The position numbers were made by a program, and so were the translations under genes. This document shows, piece by piece, positions 35,964 through 48,309 of a stretch of DNA of 64,000 nt. This DNA comes from Caryophanales bacterium (GTDB taxonomy: Bacteria; Bacillota; Bacilli; CAJFEE01), in assembly GCA_029256085.1 (NCBI GenBank), contig JAQSYP010000001.1, positions 248,001-312,000 of the forward strand. Direction: 5' to 3'. Under the pieces are notes generated by a model. That model had not been told where the DNA came from. It saw only the letters and a program-made list of their open reading frames with translations, and ran no database searches. The first letter of the stretch is position 1, and every line of letters starts with the position of its first letter.

Positions 35964-36377
35964 ATGAAAATTTCTACGAAGGGACAGTATGGTCTCTCAA
36001 TATTAATAGAATTGGCAAAACATTATGGTAAAGGTCCTATTTCATTAAAGGCAATTGCAAATGCTAAACAGCTTTCAGAGGCATACTTAGAACAGATAAT
36101 CTCACCTATTAGAAACAATGGACTTGTAAAAAGTATTAGAGGCCCACATGGTGGATACATATTAGCGAAACCAGCATCAGAAATTACAGCATTTGAAATG
36201 ATTACATTACTTGAAGGACCAATTCAAATTGTTGAGAATGACAATGATCCAGACTTAGGTAAAAGAGAGTTATGGAATAGAATGCAAAGTGCTGTAACTA
36301 AAGTACTTGAAGAAACTACATTAGAGGATATTGCTAAATACTCAAATGAGGATAATTCATATATGTTTTATATTTAG
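35964..36377 (+). CDS. cymR: Rrf2-family cysteine metabolism repressor CymR
   Basis: The 137-residue Rrf2 regulator has an N-terminal winged helix (MKISTKGQYGLSILIELAK, SLKAIANAKQLSEAYLEQI, GLVKSIRGPHGGYILAKP). No Fe-S cysteines are present, as expected for CymR, which represses cysteine and methionine uptake and trans-sulfuration genes in complex with CysK. It is followed 14 bp later by iscS, the arrangement conserved in Bacillus. Its usual targets yrrT-mtnN-mccAB are reduced in this window, where only mtnN and yrhC are found. AGAGGTG precedes the ATG. Confidence 0.93.
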   Translation: MKISTKGQYGLSILIELAKHYGKGPISLKAIANAKQLSEAYLEQIISPIRNNGLVKSIRGPHGGYILAKPASEITAFEMITLLEGPIQIVENDNDPDLGKRELWNRMQSAVTKVLEETTLEDIAKYSNEDNSYMFYI

Positions 36378-36391
36378 ATAAGGAGGCAGTT

Positions 36392-38662
<2,271 letters not shown>

Positions 38663-38664
<2 letters not shown>

Positions 38665-38693
38665 TCCAATGTTAAGTGCATTGGGCTTTTTTT
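38663..38693 (+). terminator. Rho-independent terminator after mnmA
   Basis: AGTCCAATG (38663-38671) pairs with CATTGGGCT (38679-38687, one G-T pair) and is followed by TTTTTT. Confidence 0.88.
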
Positions 38694-38757
38694 AAAGTTA
38701 AATAAAGTTTAAAATCTAGACAAGCTTATTTACGTATATTTTTCTCCGTAATTCGAC

Positions 38758-38820
38758 AAATGGAAGATAAAATTCAAAAAGTGGAAGATAAATCACCCAA
38801 ACTGGAAGATAAAAATTCTT
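38758..38820 (+). repeat. 21-bp tandem repeat array, copy 2 (three units)
   Basis: Units at 38758-38778, 38779-38799 and 38800-38820 have the core (AAA/AAG/AAC)TGGAAGATAAA, the same as the array at 6391-6495. It lies in the 38694-38971 gap between mnmA and the TPR gene; the rest of that gap shows nothing beyond a likely promoter. Confidence 0.85.
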
Positions 38821-38971
38821 TTCATAACGAAATACATGGATTTCGCTAGTAGAAACGAGCATAAAAGAATGATTTATATACAAAAAGTTAGAAAATCCTT
38901 TACTTTAAAAATTAAATTTATCCAAAGGAACGTAATAGGGAAAGTATTAAGAGCATAGTTAGGAGATATTT

Positions 38972-39619
38972 ATGATTAATTATCATGAAGAGGCACTTAA
39001 GTTTATTCAAACGAAGGATATTGAACAGGCACTAGCTGTTTACGATAACGCACTAAAACAAAACCCTAATGATCCATTAATTTATACAAATATTGCCCAA
39101 TTAGTTTTATCAACAGGAGAAATAGATAAAGCAATTGAGTTATATGAAAAGGCAATTCAACTCGATGAAAAATGTGCAGCAGCATACTATGGATTAGGAA
39201 ATGTATATTATGGTATAAAAGATTTTGCCGAGGCTGTAGGTTTATATCAAAAAGCAATAAGCAACGGTTTAAATGACAGTGATGTTCATTTTATGCTCGG
39301 TATGAGTTTTGTGAATGTAAAGCAAGACAGATTTGCATTAATTTATTTACTTCGTGCAACAGAGTTAAATAATTCTGATTCAGAAGCACTTTTTCAATAC
39401 GGCATGTGTTTAGCACGACTTGGAAATTTTGTCGAGGCGATAAAAGTATTCAAAAATACCCTGAACTTAGATGGGAATAATGCTGACGTATATTATAACT
39501 TAGGTGTCGCGTTCTATAATCAAGGTAATTTAGAAGATTCTAAGCATTGTCTTGAGAATGCTATAAACCTTAACCCGAATCATAAATATGCTATAAAAGC
39601 ACTTGAAATCTTAAATTAG
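38972..39619 (+). CDS. yrrB: Tetratricopeptide-repeat protein (YrrB-like)
   Basis: This 215-residue protein is made almost entirely of about six 34-residue TPR units. Clear examples are DPLIYTNIAQLVLSTGEIDK, CAAAYYGLGNVYYGIKDFAE and ADVYYNLGVAFYNQGNLED. There is no signal peptide, so it should be cytoplasmic. TPR superhelices bind other proteins; the partner is unknown. Placement between mnmA and recD2 matches B. subtilis yrrB. TAGGAGA precedes the ATG, and recD2 follows 18 bp later. Confidence 0.88.
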   Translation: MINYHEEALKFIQTKDIEQALAVYDNALKQNPNDPLIYTNIAQLVLSTGEIDKAIELYEKAIQLDEKCAAAYYGLGNVYYGIKDFAEAVGLYQKAISNGLNDSDVHFMLGMSFVNVKQDRFALIYLLRATELNNSDSEALFQYGMCLARLGNFVEAIKVFKNTLNLDGNNADVYYNLGVAFYNQGNLEDSKHCLENAINLNPNHKYAIKALEILN

Positions 39620-39637
39620 AAAGTGGGGGTAGAATCG

Positions 39638-41974
39638 ATGGGTGAAGATAGTAAAAGTTTTGTTCGAGGTACTTGTGTTTCTACTCTGTTTCATAACCCG
39701 GATAATTTATATTCAGTAATAAAATTAAAAATAATTGATACGAATGAATCAATTGATAGTGATGAAATTATGGTCGTTGGTTATATTTCACAGTTACAAA
39801 GAGAAGAAGACGTAACAGTATATGGAAAAAAAATTAACCATCCCAAATATGGTCAGCAATATCAAATTAGTTCGTATACTAAAGAAATGCCAAAAAGTAC
39901 AGAAGGATTAATTCAATATTTCTCATCAGATATTTTTAAAGGGATAGGCAAAAAAACCGCTGAAAAATTAGTTGCTGTACTAGGCGAAGACTGTATACCT
40001 AAAATTCTATCTAACCCTGACATATTAATTGATAAGGTTAGTTTAAAGGAAGATAAAAGAGACATAATCGTACAAGCTCTTGAAGAGAACCAAGGAATGG
40101 AGCAGCTTTTAATTTTTTTAAGCTCTTTCGGTATATCTATCTCGTTAGCTATGAAAATATATCAAAAATATAAAGAGTTAACACGAGAAATTGTTCAAGA
40201 AAATCCATATAGACTTATGTTAGATATAGAAGGTATTGGTTTTCAAAAGGCAGATGAAATTGCTAGGAACTTTAACTTTGATAGCTCTCATCCTATGAGA
40301 ATTCAAGCTGCAATTTTATACGTGTTAAACCAACTAACTTTTAATGATGGACATGTGTTTGTTGATAGTCTAGAGTTATTCGATAACACATTAAAATTGA
40401 TTGGGTACCATACTGATGATGAAATTCTTATAGAGCAATTAAAGAACCTCACATCAGACAATAAAGTGATTATAAAAGATAGTAGAATATACCTCGCATC
40501 CGCATACTACTCTGAACTTGGAATAGCTAGGAATATTGAACGATTACAAAATGATAAGCCTGAAGTCTTTCCAGAAGCAGAAATTCTAAAATTAATAGGA
40601 AGCTATGAAGAAAGTAATGGGATATATTTTTCGGAACAGCAGCAGGAAGCTATAAGAATGCCTCTTAATAATCCTGTTAGTATCATTACTGGGGGCCCAG
40701 GAACAGGTAAAACTACCGTTGTAAGAGGGCTAATTAACGCATTCATACAATTACATGGAATAAAGGTTTCTAGTAAGGGGACAATTCAAGATAAGGATGC
40801 CATTTTACTTGCAGCACCAACTGGGAGAGCTGCTAAGAGATTAAGTGATTCAACTGAGTTACCAGCAACTACTATTCATAAATTGTTAGGTTGGACACGA
40901 GAAGGTAATTTTACATTCGGTGATGAAAATAGACTTGAGGGCAAACTATTAATAGTAGATGAATTTTCGATGGTTGATATATTTTTAGCGAATCAACTAT
41001 TGAAGAGTGTTCCACAGAACATGCAAGTTGTGTTTGTAGGGGATGAGGACCAGCTTCCTTCTGTAGGACCTGGACAGGTTTTAAAGGATCTATTAAAGTC
41101 TATGAAAATACCAGCGGTTAAGCTAAAGCAAATCTATCGTCAGAATGAAGGTTCTACTATAATTGATCTTGCTTACGCAATAAACAGTGGAGAAGTTAAT
41201 AATAGACTTTTAAACAAGTCAGAGGACTTTGCTTTTGTTAAATGTCACACTACACAAATTTTGGATGGTGTTATAAAAGTTTGTGAAAATGCTATTAGAA
41301 AAGGTTATACGCAGCGGGAAATTCAAGTCCTCGCTCCAATGTATAAAGGTCCAGCTGGAATTGATGAACTTAACTTAGCATTACAAAAATTATTTAACCC
41401 TAAAAGAGACAAAGTTAGAGAGTTAGCATTTGGTGATAAAGTCTATAGAACAGGTGATAAGGTATTACAGTTAGTTAATCAGCCGGAAAATAATATTTTT
41501 AACGGAGATATTGGAGAGGTTGTTGGTGTCTTTTACGCTAAAGAGACGCAAGAAAATCAAGATCAATTAATCGTATCATTTGATGGCAATGAGGTTACTA
41601 TTCCTAAGAGTGACTTAATTCAGTTAACACATGCGTATTGCTGCTCGATACATAAATCGCAAGGCAGTGAATACCCCCTAGTAGTTTTGCCTTTATCAAG
41701 AGGATACTCGAGAATGCTTCGTAGAAACTTACTTTACACCGCGGTCACTAGGAGTAAAGACTATTTGATACTATGTGGAGAAGAAGATGCATTTTATATA
41801 GGTGTAAACCGAAAAGACGATAGTTTAAGAAAGACTTCTTTAAGTGAATTATTAAATAATGAGATTAAAGTTGAAAGACCGTTGTATTTAACGGAAGCTT
41901 ATATAAATTCACCATTAGTTGAACAAGATGAGCTTGACAGAATCAATGGAATATCTCCGTATGATTTTGTTTAA
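39638..41974 (+). CDS. recD2: RecD2-type 5'-3' DNA helicase
   Basis: RecD2 helps DNA repair without RecBC. The 778-residue product has an N-terminal region with helix-hairpin-helix repeats (GIGKKTAEKLV, DIEGIGFQKADEIA) and superfamily 1B helicase motifs: Walker A GGPGTGKTTV, motif II VDEFSMVD, motif III FVGDEDQLPSVGPG, motif IV-VI HAYCCSIHKSQGSEYPLVVLP (read in part) and YTAVTRSK. The ATG at 39638 is favoured over an in-frame GTG at 39623, because GGGGGT at 39625-39630 sits 7 nt before the ATG. Confidence 0.95.
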   Translation: MGEDSKSFVRGTCVSTLFHNPDNLYSVIKLKIIDTNESIDSDEIMVVGYISQLQREEDVTVYGKKINHPKYGQQYQISSYTKEMPKSTEGLIQYFSSDIFKGIGKKTAEKLVAVLGEDCIPKILSNPDILIDKVSLKEDKRDIIVQALEENQGMEQLLIFLSSFGISISLAMKIYQKYKELTREIVQENPYRLMLDIEGIGFQKADEIARNFNFDSSHPMRIQAAILYVLNQLTFNDGHVFVDSLELFDNTLKLIGYHTDDEILIEQLKNLTSDNKVIIKDSRIYLASAYYSELGIARNIERLQNDKPEVFPEAEILKLIGSYEESNGIYFSEQQQEAIRMPLNNPVSIITGGPGTGKTTVVRGLINAFIQLHGIKVSSKGTIQDKDAILLAAPTGRAAKRLSDSTELPATTIHKLLGWTREGNFTFGDENRLEGKLLIVDEFSMVDIFLANQLLKSVPQNMQVVFVGDEDQLPSVGPGQVLKDLLKSMKIPAVKLKQIYRQNEGSTIIDLAYAINSGEVNNRLLNKSEDFAFVKCHTTQILDGVIKVCENAIRKGYTQREIQVLAPMYKGPAGIDELNLALQKLFNPKRDKVRELAFGDKVYRTGDKVLQLVNQPENNIFNGDIGEVVGVFYAKETQENQDQLIVSFDGNEVTIPKSDLIQLTHAYCCSIHKSQGSEYPLVVLPLSRGYSRMLRRNLLYTAVTRSKDYLILCGEEDAFYIGVNRKDDSLRKTSLSELLNNEIKVERPLYLTEAYINSPLVEQDELDRINGISPYDFV

Positions 41975-42036
41975 GTAGTATATTTATAAAATTTAATGGC
42001 AATTATAATTATAGCTTTGTTTCTAGGAGTGAAATT

Positions 42037-42225
42037 ATGTATTGTCCAAATTGTAAAAGTAAAGATATTGGTAAAATAGGTGTAAATCAATTTTATTGTT
42101 GGAATTGTTATATAGAGCTTTCAGTGACTAAAGGGATAATAAATACACATCAAGTTGAAGAAGATGGTTCATTAAGCTCATTAGATGATTTATTTCCTGA
42201 AGAAGAAAGAAAACAAATAATGTAA
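42037..42225 (+). CDS. Small zinc-ribbon protein
   Basis: This 62-residue protein has two CxxC pairs (CPNC at residues 3-6 and CWNC at 21-24), enough for one zinc ribbon, then an acidic tail with DGSLSSLDDLFPEEER. It probably binds zinc and perhaps nucleic acid or a protein; the role is unknown. Similar short proteins lie between recD2 and the AI-2E exporter in other Bacillus genomes. TAGGAGTG precedes the ATG. A terminator-like hairpin follows directly. Confidence 0.8.
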   Translation: MYCPNCKSKDIGKIGVNQFYCWNCYIELSVTKGIINTHQVEEDGSLSSLDDLFPEEERKQIM

Positions 42226-42227
42226 TG

Positions 42228-42257
42228 AAACTTGGGTTTTATACCAAGTTTTATTTT
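42228..42257 (+). terminator. Probable terminator after the zinc-ribbon gene
   Basis: AAACTTGG (42228-42235) pairs with CCAAGTTT (42244-42251), followed by TATTTTTT. Confidence 0.75.
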
Positions 42258-42270
42258 TTAAGGATGACTT

Positions 42271-43332
42271 ATGGACTATAAAGGATTACGTTGGTTAATA
42301 AGAATATTAGTCTTTCTACTGTTAGTAACTAGTTTATATATTTTAATGAAGCTTAAGCCATTTTGGTCACCAATTCTTGATATAACACAGATGTTATTAA
42401 TCCCAACGATACTCGCTTTTTTTCTGGCGTATTTATTACACCCTATTGTTGAATTTATTGTAAAAAAAGGATTGAATAGAAATCTATCTATCTTGTTAAT
42501 ATATACAATCGTTTTATTGCTTACTGGGTTTGGTATTTATAAAGGGGTTCCATTAATTGTTGAGCAGGTTAAAGATTTAAGTGATCAAATACCATCGCTT
42601 ATAAAAAATTATAAGGAAATATCAACAAGCATCCATGATAAAACACAAAAATATCCACTAGGAATTCATTCTAAAATTGAATCAGGGTTTGACAATTTAG
42701 AAGGAAAACTAAATAGGCTCGGTGATAGAACCTTTAACTTTATGGGGTCCTTTATAAGACACACCTTTGAACTATTAATGGTCCCTTTTATCTCATACTA
42801 CATGTTAAAAGACTATAAAAAGGGTCTAAATAAATTTTGGCTTTTTGTACCTGAAAGATGGCGAAAGGTAGGCCAAGGTTTTATTGAAGATGCGGATAAT
42901 TCAATTGGTGGTTACATTAGAGGACAATTTTTTGTAGCAATAAGTATGGCGATAGTCACAACAATTGCACTTTGGGTATTAAAGGTCGATTATGCAATTG
43001 TGTTTGGAATAATTAATGGTATTACAAATATAATTCCTTACTTCGGGCCAATACTTGGTGCAATTCCTGTGATTGTATATGCTGCTTCAATTTCTTTTAA
43101 ATATGCATTAACAATTGGTGTTATCTTGACTATAATTCAATTACTTGAGAGTAATATACTTAATCCAATTATTGTCGGAAGAAGTATTTCCATGCATCCA
43201 GTAACAATAATGTTTTTATTAATAATTGGTGGAGAATTTGCTGGTATATTTGGAATGATTTTTATTATTCCGTTCTTTGCTCTATTAAAAATTCTAATTA
43301 AGTACTTTAGAATGGGTGCTACACTTCGTTGA
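42271..43332 (+). CDS. yrrI: AI-2E family membrane transporter (YrrI-like)
   Basis: This 353-residue membrane protein has about seven or eight helices, arranged as three N-terminal helices, a central soluble segment (about residues 90-150) and a C-terminal five-helix block. The family motif NIIPYFGPILGAIP is present near residue 255. The family was named for autoinducer-2 export in E. coli but includes Na+/H+ antiporters, so the substrate here is open. The -35 of the alaS leader promoter overlaps its TGA stop codon. Confidence 0.88.
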   Translation: MDYKGLRWLIRILVFLLLVTSLYILMKLKPFWSPILDITQMLLIPTILAFFLAYLLHPIVEFIVKKGLNRNLSILLIYTIVLLLTGFGIYKGVPLIVEQVKDLSDQIPSLIKNYKEISTSIHDKTQKYPLGIHSKIESGFDNLEGKLNRLGDRTFNFMGSFIRHTFELLMVPFISYYMLKDYKKGLNKFWLFVPERWRKVGQGFIEDADNSIGGYIRGQFFVAISMAIVTTIALWVLKVDYAIVFGIINGITNIIPYFGPILGAIPVIVYAASISFKYALTIGVILTIIQLLESNILNPIIVGRSISMHPVTIMFLLIIGGEFAGIFGMIFIIPFFALLKILIKYFRMGATLR

Positions 43333-43358
43333 CAAAATCCTAGGATTTCTAATATAAT
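43329..43358 (+). promoter_or_regulatory. SigA promoter of the alaS T-box
   Basis: Consensus TTGACA (43329-43334) and TATAAT (43353-43358) with an 18-bp spacer. The -35 overlaps the stop codon of the upstream gene. Confidence 0.85.
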
Positions 43359-43365
43359 TAGACAT

Positions 43366-43602
43366 TATTAATATTAAATCAAAGATAGACCGAGTACGAT
43401 ACAGCCCATTTTAAGAGAGAGATTTCCTTGGCTGGAAGAAATCTTAATGAAGGGTATTGGAATGCTAGTCTTGAGAGCAGATAAAAGCCTGCCGTTTTTG
43501 TTGCGTTAAAACAATTAGAGGTGATGAACTTTTTTAGTTCATAATCAGGGTGGTATCGCGAGTCCTTCGTCCCTGCTAGGGAGAAGGGCTCTTTTTTATG
43601 CA
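43366..43602 (+). ncRNA. T-box riboswitch, alanine specific, before alaS
   Basis: The antiterminator core AATCAGGGTGGTATCGCG (43543-43560) and the terminator (GAGTCCTTCGTCCCT from 43560 pairing with AGGGAGAAGGGCTC to about 43591, then TTTTTT) are typical. The distal stem I pairs AGATTT with AAATCT around 43421-43445. A GCT alanine codon at 43464-43466 lies on the 3' side of stem I in the specifier position. Uncharged tRNA-Ala would allow read-through into alaS. Confidence 0.93.
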
Positions 43603-43636
43603 AAAAAATACTTCATTTAAATATTAGGAGGATAAT

Positions 43637-46279
43637 ATGAAACAGATGACTGCAAGTGAAATTAGACGTATGTGGTTAGACTTTTTTAAGGAAAAAGGCC
43701 ACAATATTCAACCAAGTGCTCCTTTAGTACCAATTGATGATCCGACACTTCTATGGATTAATAGCGGTGTTGCTACATTGAAAAAATATTTTGATGGACG
43801 TGAGATTCCTTCAAACCCGCGTATTGTTAATGCACAAAAATCAATTAGAACAAATGATATTGAAAACGTAGGTAAAACTGCTCGACACCATACATTTTTT
43901 GAAATGTTAGGGAACTTTTCTATCGGTGATTATTTTAGAAAAGAAGCAATTGAATGGGGATGGGAGTTACTTACATCACCAAAATGGTTTGGTTTTGACA
44001 AAGAAAAACTATATATAACTGTTTATCCTGAAGACAAGGATACATATAACATCTGGTTAAATTTAGGAGTAGATCCCTCACACATTATCTTACTAGAGTA
44101 TAATTTCTGGGAAATTGGTGAAGGTCCATGTGGTCCATGTACGGAGATATTCTATGATAGAGGAACAAAATATGACCCTGAGAATGTTGGAGTAAAGTTA
44201 ATTCAGGAAGATATTGAGAATGACCGTTATATCGAAATTTGGAACATTGTTTTATCTCAATACAATTCTAAAGAAGGTCTTGAGCGTAGTGAATATCCAG
44301 AATTACCAAGTAGAAATATAGATACTGGTATGGGCTTAGAAAGAATGGCGTGTGTCATTCAAGGTGTTGACACAAATTTTGATAGTGATTTATTTATGCC
44401 TATCATCAATGCAACTGAGTCTATTTCTGGGAAAAAATATGGTGAAGACCTGGAAACTACAACAGCTTTTAAGGTAATCGCTGATCACATAAGAACAGTT
44501 GCATTTGCAATTGGTGACGGAGCTTTACCTTCAAATGAAGGAAGAGGTTACGTATTACGAAGATTATTGCGTAGAGCAGTAAGATACGCAAAGAAATTAA
44601 ACATTCAAAAACCTTTTATGTCTGAATTAGTACCTGTTGTTGGTGAAGTTATGTCTGACTACTATCCAGAAGTAAAAGAGAAAAAGGAATTCATTCAAAA
44701 TGTAATAAATAGTGAAGAAATCCGTTTCTTAGAAACATTAAATGATGGTCTTAGTATTCTATCTTCTGTAATTGCAGATGAGAAGGCAAATGGAAGTGAC
44801 ACGATTAAAGGTGAAGTAGTATTCAAACTATATGATACTTATGGCTTCCCAGTTGAGTTAACGGAAGAATATGCAGAAGACGAAAACATGAAGGTAGATC
44901 ATGAAGGCTTTAAGGCTGAAATGGAAAAGCAACGTGAGAGAGCACGTTCTGCAAGAGCAGAAGTAGATTCTATGCAAGTACAAAATGAATTCCTTATGAA
45001 TTTCAAAAATGAGAGTGAATTTGTTGGCTATGAATCATATGAAGAAATTACGAAAGTTATTGCATTATTAGTTAACGGAACAAGCACAACTAAGGTATCA
45101 GAAGGTGAAGATGCTCAAATAATACTTGAGAAAACACCTTTTTATGCAGAGAGTGGTGGTCAAATTGCAGATGGTGGTTTTATTTCTAATAACAATTTTA
45201 ATGCAATAATAACAGATGTCCAAAAAGCACCGAATGGCCAAAATATACACTCAATTAAGATTATAAACGGCTCAATTAATATAAATGATGAAGTTAAATG
45301 TGAGATAGACAAAGTAAAGCGTAACAATATAATAAAAAACCATACAGCTACTCATATTTTACATCAAGCTTTAAAAGATATATTAGGAGTACATGTAAAT
45401 CAAGCAGGATCACTTGTCACAAGTGATCGTATCAGATTTGACTTTACGCATTTTGGATCAGTAAGCCATGTTGAATTGGAAAAGATTGAAGAAATCGTCA
45501 ACCGACAAATCTGGGGAAGTAATGTAGTTGATATTAAAAATATGACTATAGACGAAGCAAAATCAATTGGTGCCATGGCTCTTTTCGGTGAAAAATATGG
45601 TGACGTTGTAAGGGTAGTTAAAGTTGGAGATTATAGTACAGAACTTTGTGGTGGTTGCCATGTTGATAATTCGGCAACAATAGGTATATTCAAAATTTTA
45701 TCAGAGTCTGGAATTGGAGCAGGAACTAGACGTATTGAAGCTGTTACTGGTGAAAATGCATATAAGTTTATGAATGACCAACTTCAATTATTAAAAGAGA
45801 CATCAATTCAGTTAAAGTCAAACATTAAAGATGTTCCTAATAAGGTTGAACAACTTATTTTAGAAAATAAGAATCTTTTAAAGGATAATGAATCCCTTAC
45901 TACGAAATTAAGTAATATGGAAGTTGCAAACCTTATTAATACAAAAATGGAAACAAATGGTGTATCATTTATATCAGCTAAAGTTCCTTACGTTGAGATG
46001 AATCATTTACGTTCAATGGTAGACGATTTGAAAAAACAAATAAAATCTGGAATAATTGTTCTTGGTTGTGTTACTACTAATAAGGTGAATTTAACGGTTG
46101 GAGTGACTGAAGATTTAATTAAATCTGGTTATCATGCAGGAAACTTAATTAAAGAATTAGCAGCTAAATGCGGCGGTGGCGGCGGTGGCCGTCCTGATAT
46201 GGCACAAGCTGGCGGAAAGAATCCAGATGGTCTTCAAGATGCACTTAACTACGTAAGTGAATACTTAAATAGCAAATAA
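43637..46279 (+). CDS. alaS: Alanyl-tRNA synthetase
   Basis: The full-length 880-residue AlaRS has the class II catalytic core ([28 protein letters not shown]), tRNA recognition domain, editing domain ([11 protein letters not shown] with the zinc-site pair HTATH and CGGCH) and the C-Ala domain ending in [18 protein letters not shown]. It is controlled by the Ala T-box. AGGAGG precedes the ATG. ireB follows 25 bp later, the conserved Bacillus order. Confidence 0.98.
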   Translation: MKQMTASEIRRMWLDFFKEKGHNIQPSAPLVPIDDPTLLWINSGVATLKKYFDGREIPSNPRIVNAQKSIRTNDIENVGKTARHHTFFEMLGNFSIGDYFRKEAIEWGWELLTSPKWFGFDKEKLYITVYPEDKDTYNIWLNLGVDPSHIILLEYNFWEIGEGPCGPCTEIFYDRGTKYDPENVGVKLIQEDIENDRYIEIWNIVLSQYNSKEGLERSEYPELPSRNIDTGMGLERMACVIQGVDTNFDSDLFMPIINATESISGKKYGEDLETTTAFKVIADHIRTVAFAIGDGALPSNEGRGYVLRRLLRRAVRYAKKLNIQKPFMSELVPVVGEVMSDYYPEVKEKKEFIQNVINSEEIRFLETLNDGLSILSSVIADEKANGSDTIKGEVVFKLYDTYGFPVELTEEYAEDENMKVDHEGFKAEMEKQRERARSARAEVDSMQVQNEFLMNFKNESEFVGYESYEEITKVIALLVNGTSTTKVSEGEDAQIILEKTPFYAESGGQIADGGFISNNNFNAIITDVQKAPNGQNIHSIKIINGSININDEVKCEIDKVKRNNIIKNHTATHILHQALKDILGVHVNQAGSLVTSDRIRFDFTHFGSVSHVELEKIEEIVNRQIWGSNVVDIKNMTIDEAKSIGAMALFGEKYGDVVRVVKVGDYSTELCGGCHVDNSATIGIFKILSESGIGAGTRRIEAVTGENAYKFMNDQLQLLKETSIQLKSNIKDVPNKVEQLILENKNLLKDNESLTTKLSNMEVANLINTKMETNGVSFISAKVPYVEMNHLRSMVDDLKKQIKSGIIVLGCVTTNKVNLTVGVTEDLIKSGYHAGNLIKELAAKCGGGGGGRPDMAQAGGKNPDGLQDALNYVSEYLNSK

Positions 46280-46304
46280 TGATTTTCGTTTTAAGAGGTG
46301 GATT

Positions 46305-46571
46305 ATGGATTCATTTGATCAAACAATGAAATTTTCAGTACCGCAAGAGGAAGCCAAAGTAGATGTAAATGAAGTTTTAATTACAGTATATAATTCTCTT
46401 AAAGAAAAGGGTTATAATCCAATTAATCAAATAGTTGGTTACCTATTATCTGGAGATCCCGCGTATATACCTCGACACAATGATGCTCGTAATCTAATTC
46501 GTAAATTAGAAAGAGACGAATTTATAGAGGAGCTTGTTAAGGCATATATTGAACAACATAAGAAGGGGTAA
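46305..46571 (+). CDS. ireB: IreB-family regulatory phosphoprotein (YrzL)
   Basis: This 88-residue protein matches IreB, a substrate of the PASTA kinase IreK/PrkC, whose N-terminal threonine in DQTMKF is the likely phosphorylation site. The body has the conserved [25 protein letters not shown] (read in part) and ends in a basic helix. In B. subtilis it is yrzL. The ATG is preceded by AGAGGTGG, and ruvX follows 2 bp after the stop, indicating coupling. The role in cell-wall stress signalling is by analogy with Enterococcus. Confidence 0.93.
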   Translation: MDSFDQTMKFSVPQEEAKVDVNEVLITVYNSLKEKGYNPINQIVGYLLSGDPAYIPRHNDARNLIRKLERDEFIEELVKAYIEQHKKG

Positions 46572-46573
46572 AT

Positions 46574-46990
46574 ATGCGCATATTATGTTTAGATGTTGGT
46601 TCAAAGACTATTGGTGTTGCTCTTAGTGATGCCTTAGGATGGACAGCCCAAGGTATAGAGACAATCTATTACGAAAATGGCGAATATACAGACACATTCA
46701 ATCGAATTAACGAGCTTGTTAAAAGTAATGAAGTTAATGAAGTAGTAGTTGGTTTACCTAAGAATATGAACGGTTCGATAGGTGAGCGTGGTGAATTTTG
46801 CCAGCAATTTGCTGCTAATTTAGCAGATACTATTAACATTAAAGTAATTCTATGGGATGAGAGACTTTCAACTGTAGCAGCTGAAAAGGCATTGATTGAA
46901 GCTGATCTTTCTCGTAAAAAGCGAAAAAAAGTTATTGATAAGATGGCGGCAGTATATATCCTTCAAGGATACTTAAATTCCAAAACTTAA
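46574..46990 (+). CDS. ruvX: Holliday-junction resolvase-like RuvX / pre-16S rRNA nuclease
   Basis: This 138-residue RNase H-fold protein of the YqgF/YrrK family contains the conserved [28 protein letters not shown], and [16 protein letters not shown] motifs, with acidic residues in place for metal catalysis. The family has been assigned roles in 16S rRNA 5' end processing and in Holliday junction resolution; the former is better supported. It sits between ireB and yrzB with small gaps (2 and 12 bp). Confidence 0.94.
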   Translation: MRILCLDVGSKTIGVALSDALGWTAQGIETIYYENGEYTDTFNRINELVKSNEVNEVVVGLPKNMNGSIGERGEFCQQFAANLADTINIKVILWDERLSTVAAEKALIEADLSRKKRKKVIDKMAAVYILQGYLNSKT

Positions 46991-47002
46991 GGAGAGAAAT
47001 TT

Positions 47003-47296
47003 ATGGAAAACGGTGAAAAACACATTACATTAGTAGACGAAAACGGTAATGAAACTTTATGTGAGATTTTATTTACATTTGATAGCGAAGAATTTAAAAA
47101 ATCTTATGTAGTATATTATCCAGTTGGTTCAGAAGATGAAGAAGGTGAAATTGAAATTCATGCTTCAAGCTTCACTCCTGCTGAAGATGGTACAGATGGT
47201 GAATTACAACCAATTGAAACTGACGAAGAGTGGGATATGGTTGAGGAAATGATTAATACTTTCTTTGATGAAGAAGAAGAAGGCGAAGAAGAGTAA
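47003..47296 (+). CDS. yrzB: DUF1292 protein YrzB
   Basis: This acidic 97-residue protein of the DUF1292 family has the conserved [19 protein letters not shown] start and ends in an acidic run. It follows ruvX by 12 bp, with AAGGAGAG before the ATG. The alaS-ireB-ruvX-yrzB string is preserved across Bacillales. Function is unknown. A terminator-like structure lies 15 bp downstream. Confidence 0.92.
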   Translation: MENGEKHITLVDENGNETLCEILFTFDSEEFKKSYVVYYPVGSEDEEGEIEIHASSFTPAEDGTDGELQPIETDEEWDMVEEMINTFFDEEEEGEEE

Positions 47297-47310
47297 GAGA
47301 AATATTTTAT

Positions 47311-47366
47311 AAGAGGCTGTTCCTAAAGTCATAAGTTATTGACCTTTGGAGCGGCTTTTCTATTTT
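47311..47366 (+). terminator. Terminator after yrzB
   Basis: AAGAGGCTGTTCCTAAAG (47311-47328) pairs with CTTTGGAGCGGCTTTT with G-U pairs, with an inner AAAGTCA/TGACCTTT helix, then TCTATTTTCTTTT. It closes the alaS-yrzB unit. Confidence 0.7.
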
Positions 47367-47411
47367 CTTTTCTCCAAACGCGATTCCATATATATTTGGG
47401 GGAGTTTTATA

Positions 47412-48197
47412 TTGAAAGAAATTATATTAAGTAAGTTGAATGAAATTGAAAGGGAAAATAATATCAAAATTATTTTGGCTGTAGAGTCAGGTAGTAGGGC
47501 ATGGGGCTTTCCTTCAACAGATAGTGACTATGATGTAAGATTTATATATACTCGTCCATATGATTGGTATTTGTCAATTGATAAGAAAAGGGATGTTCTT
47601 GAAAATCCAATTAATGATTTATTAGATATAAGTGGATGGGATATACAAAAAGCTTTAAGGCTTTTTGCAAAATCAAATCCCGCATTACTTGAATGGCTAC
47701 AATCACCAATTATATATAAAGAAAATTTCACATTGCCAAATGTTTTACGAGAGTTAAGTGGAGAATTCATGGTTAAAAAGGGATGTATCTATCATTATTT
47801 ACATATGGCTGACGGAAATTATAGAGATTATTTACAAGGTGAAACAGTAAAAATCAAGAAATATTTTTATGTTTTGAGGCCATTAATGGCATGTATGTGG
47901 GTAGAAAAGTATAGTACAGTTCCACCTGTTGAATTTCAGGAGTTACTAAAGCTTGATGGCCTAAACAAAAATCTGTTAAACCAAATTGATAAGTTACTAA
48001 TAAGAAAAATGGTTGGTGAGGAGATGAGTTTAGAAAAAAGCATCCCAGTAATTAATGAATTTATAGAAGAAAAGCTAGAGTACTACAAAAACTATGTTAA
48101 GACGATTGAAGAAAAAAATATTGTAGATTTTTCAAAATTAAATAATATTTTTCTTAGTACATTAAGGGAAGTATGGGGAAAACAAAATGAGTTGTAA
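47412..48197 (+). CDS. Nucleotidyltransferase of the YcgL family
   Basis: The 261-residue protein has a minimal nucleotidyltransferase domain: GSRAWGFPSTDSDYDVRF contains the GS motif and the two metal-binding aspartates of the DNA polymerase beta superfamily, followed by an all-helical region of the YcgL (DUF4269/RNA-repair related) type. The substrate is unknown; TTG 47412 is chosen because GGGGGAG (47398-47404) precedes it, while 47346 is inside the yrzB terminator. It interrupts the usual yrzB-mltG neighbourhood and looks like a gene insertion. No partner toxin, ligase or phosphatase gene lies beside it. Confidence 0.75.
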   Translation: MKEIILSKLNEIERENNIKIILAVESGSRAWGFPSTDSDYDVRFIYTRPYDWYLSIDKKRDVLENPINDLLDISGWDIQKALRLFAKSNPALLEWLQSPIIYKENFTLPNVLRELSGEFMVKKGCIYHYLHMADGNYRDYLQGETVKIKKYFYVLRPLMACMWVEKYSTVPPVEFQELLKLDGLNKNLLNQIDKLLIRKMVGEEMSLEKSIPVINEFIEEKLEYYKNYVKTIEEKNIVDFSKLNNIFLSTLREVWGKQNEL

Positions 48198-48309
48198 AGA
48201 TACAATTACATATTAAGTAGAGTTTTATTTCTTCTTATAGTATAATAATACGAGATTTGTTGATGAAATTCGACAATTATCTTGTTTTGAAATATAAGGA
48301 GAAAAACTT

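Noticed and set aside
43379-43603. Minus-strand 74-codon ORF at the alaS leader
   Set aside because: It is antisense to the T-box, whose core motif and terminator explain the sequence conservation.
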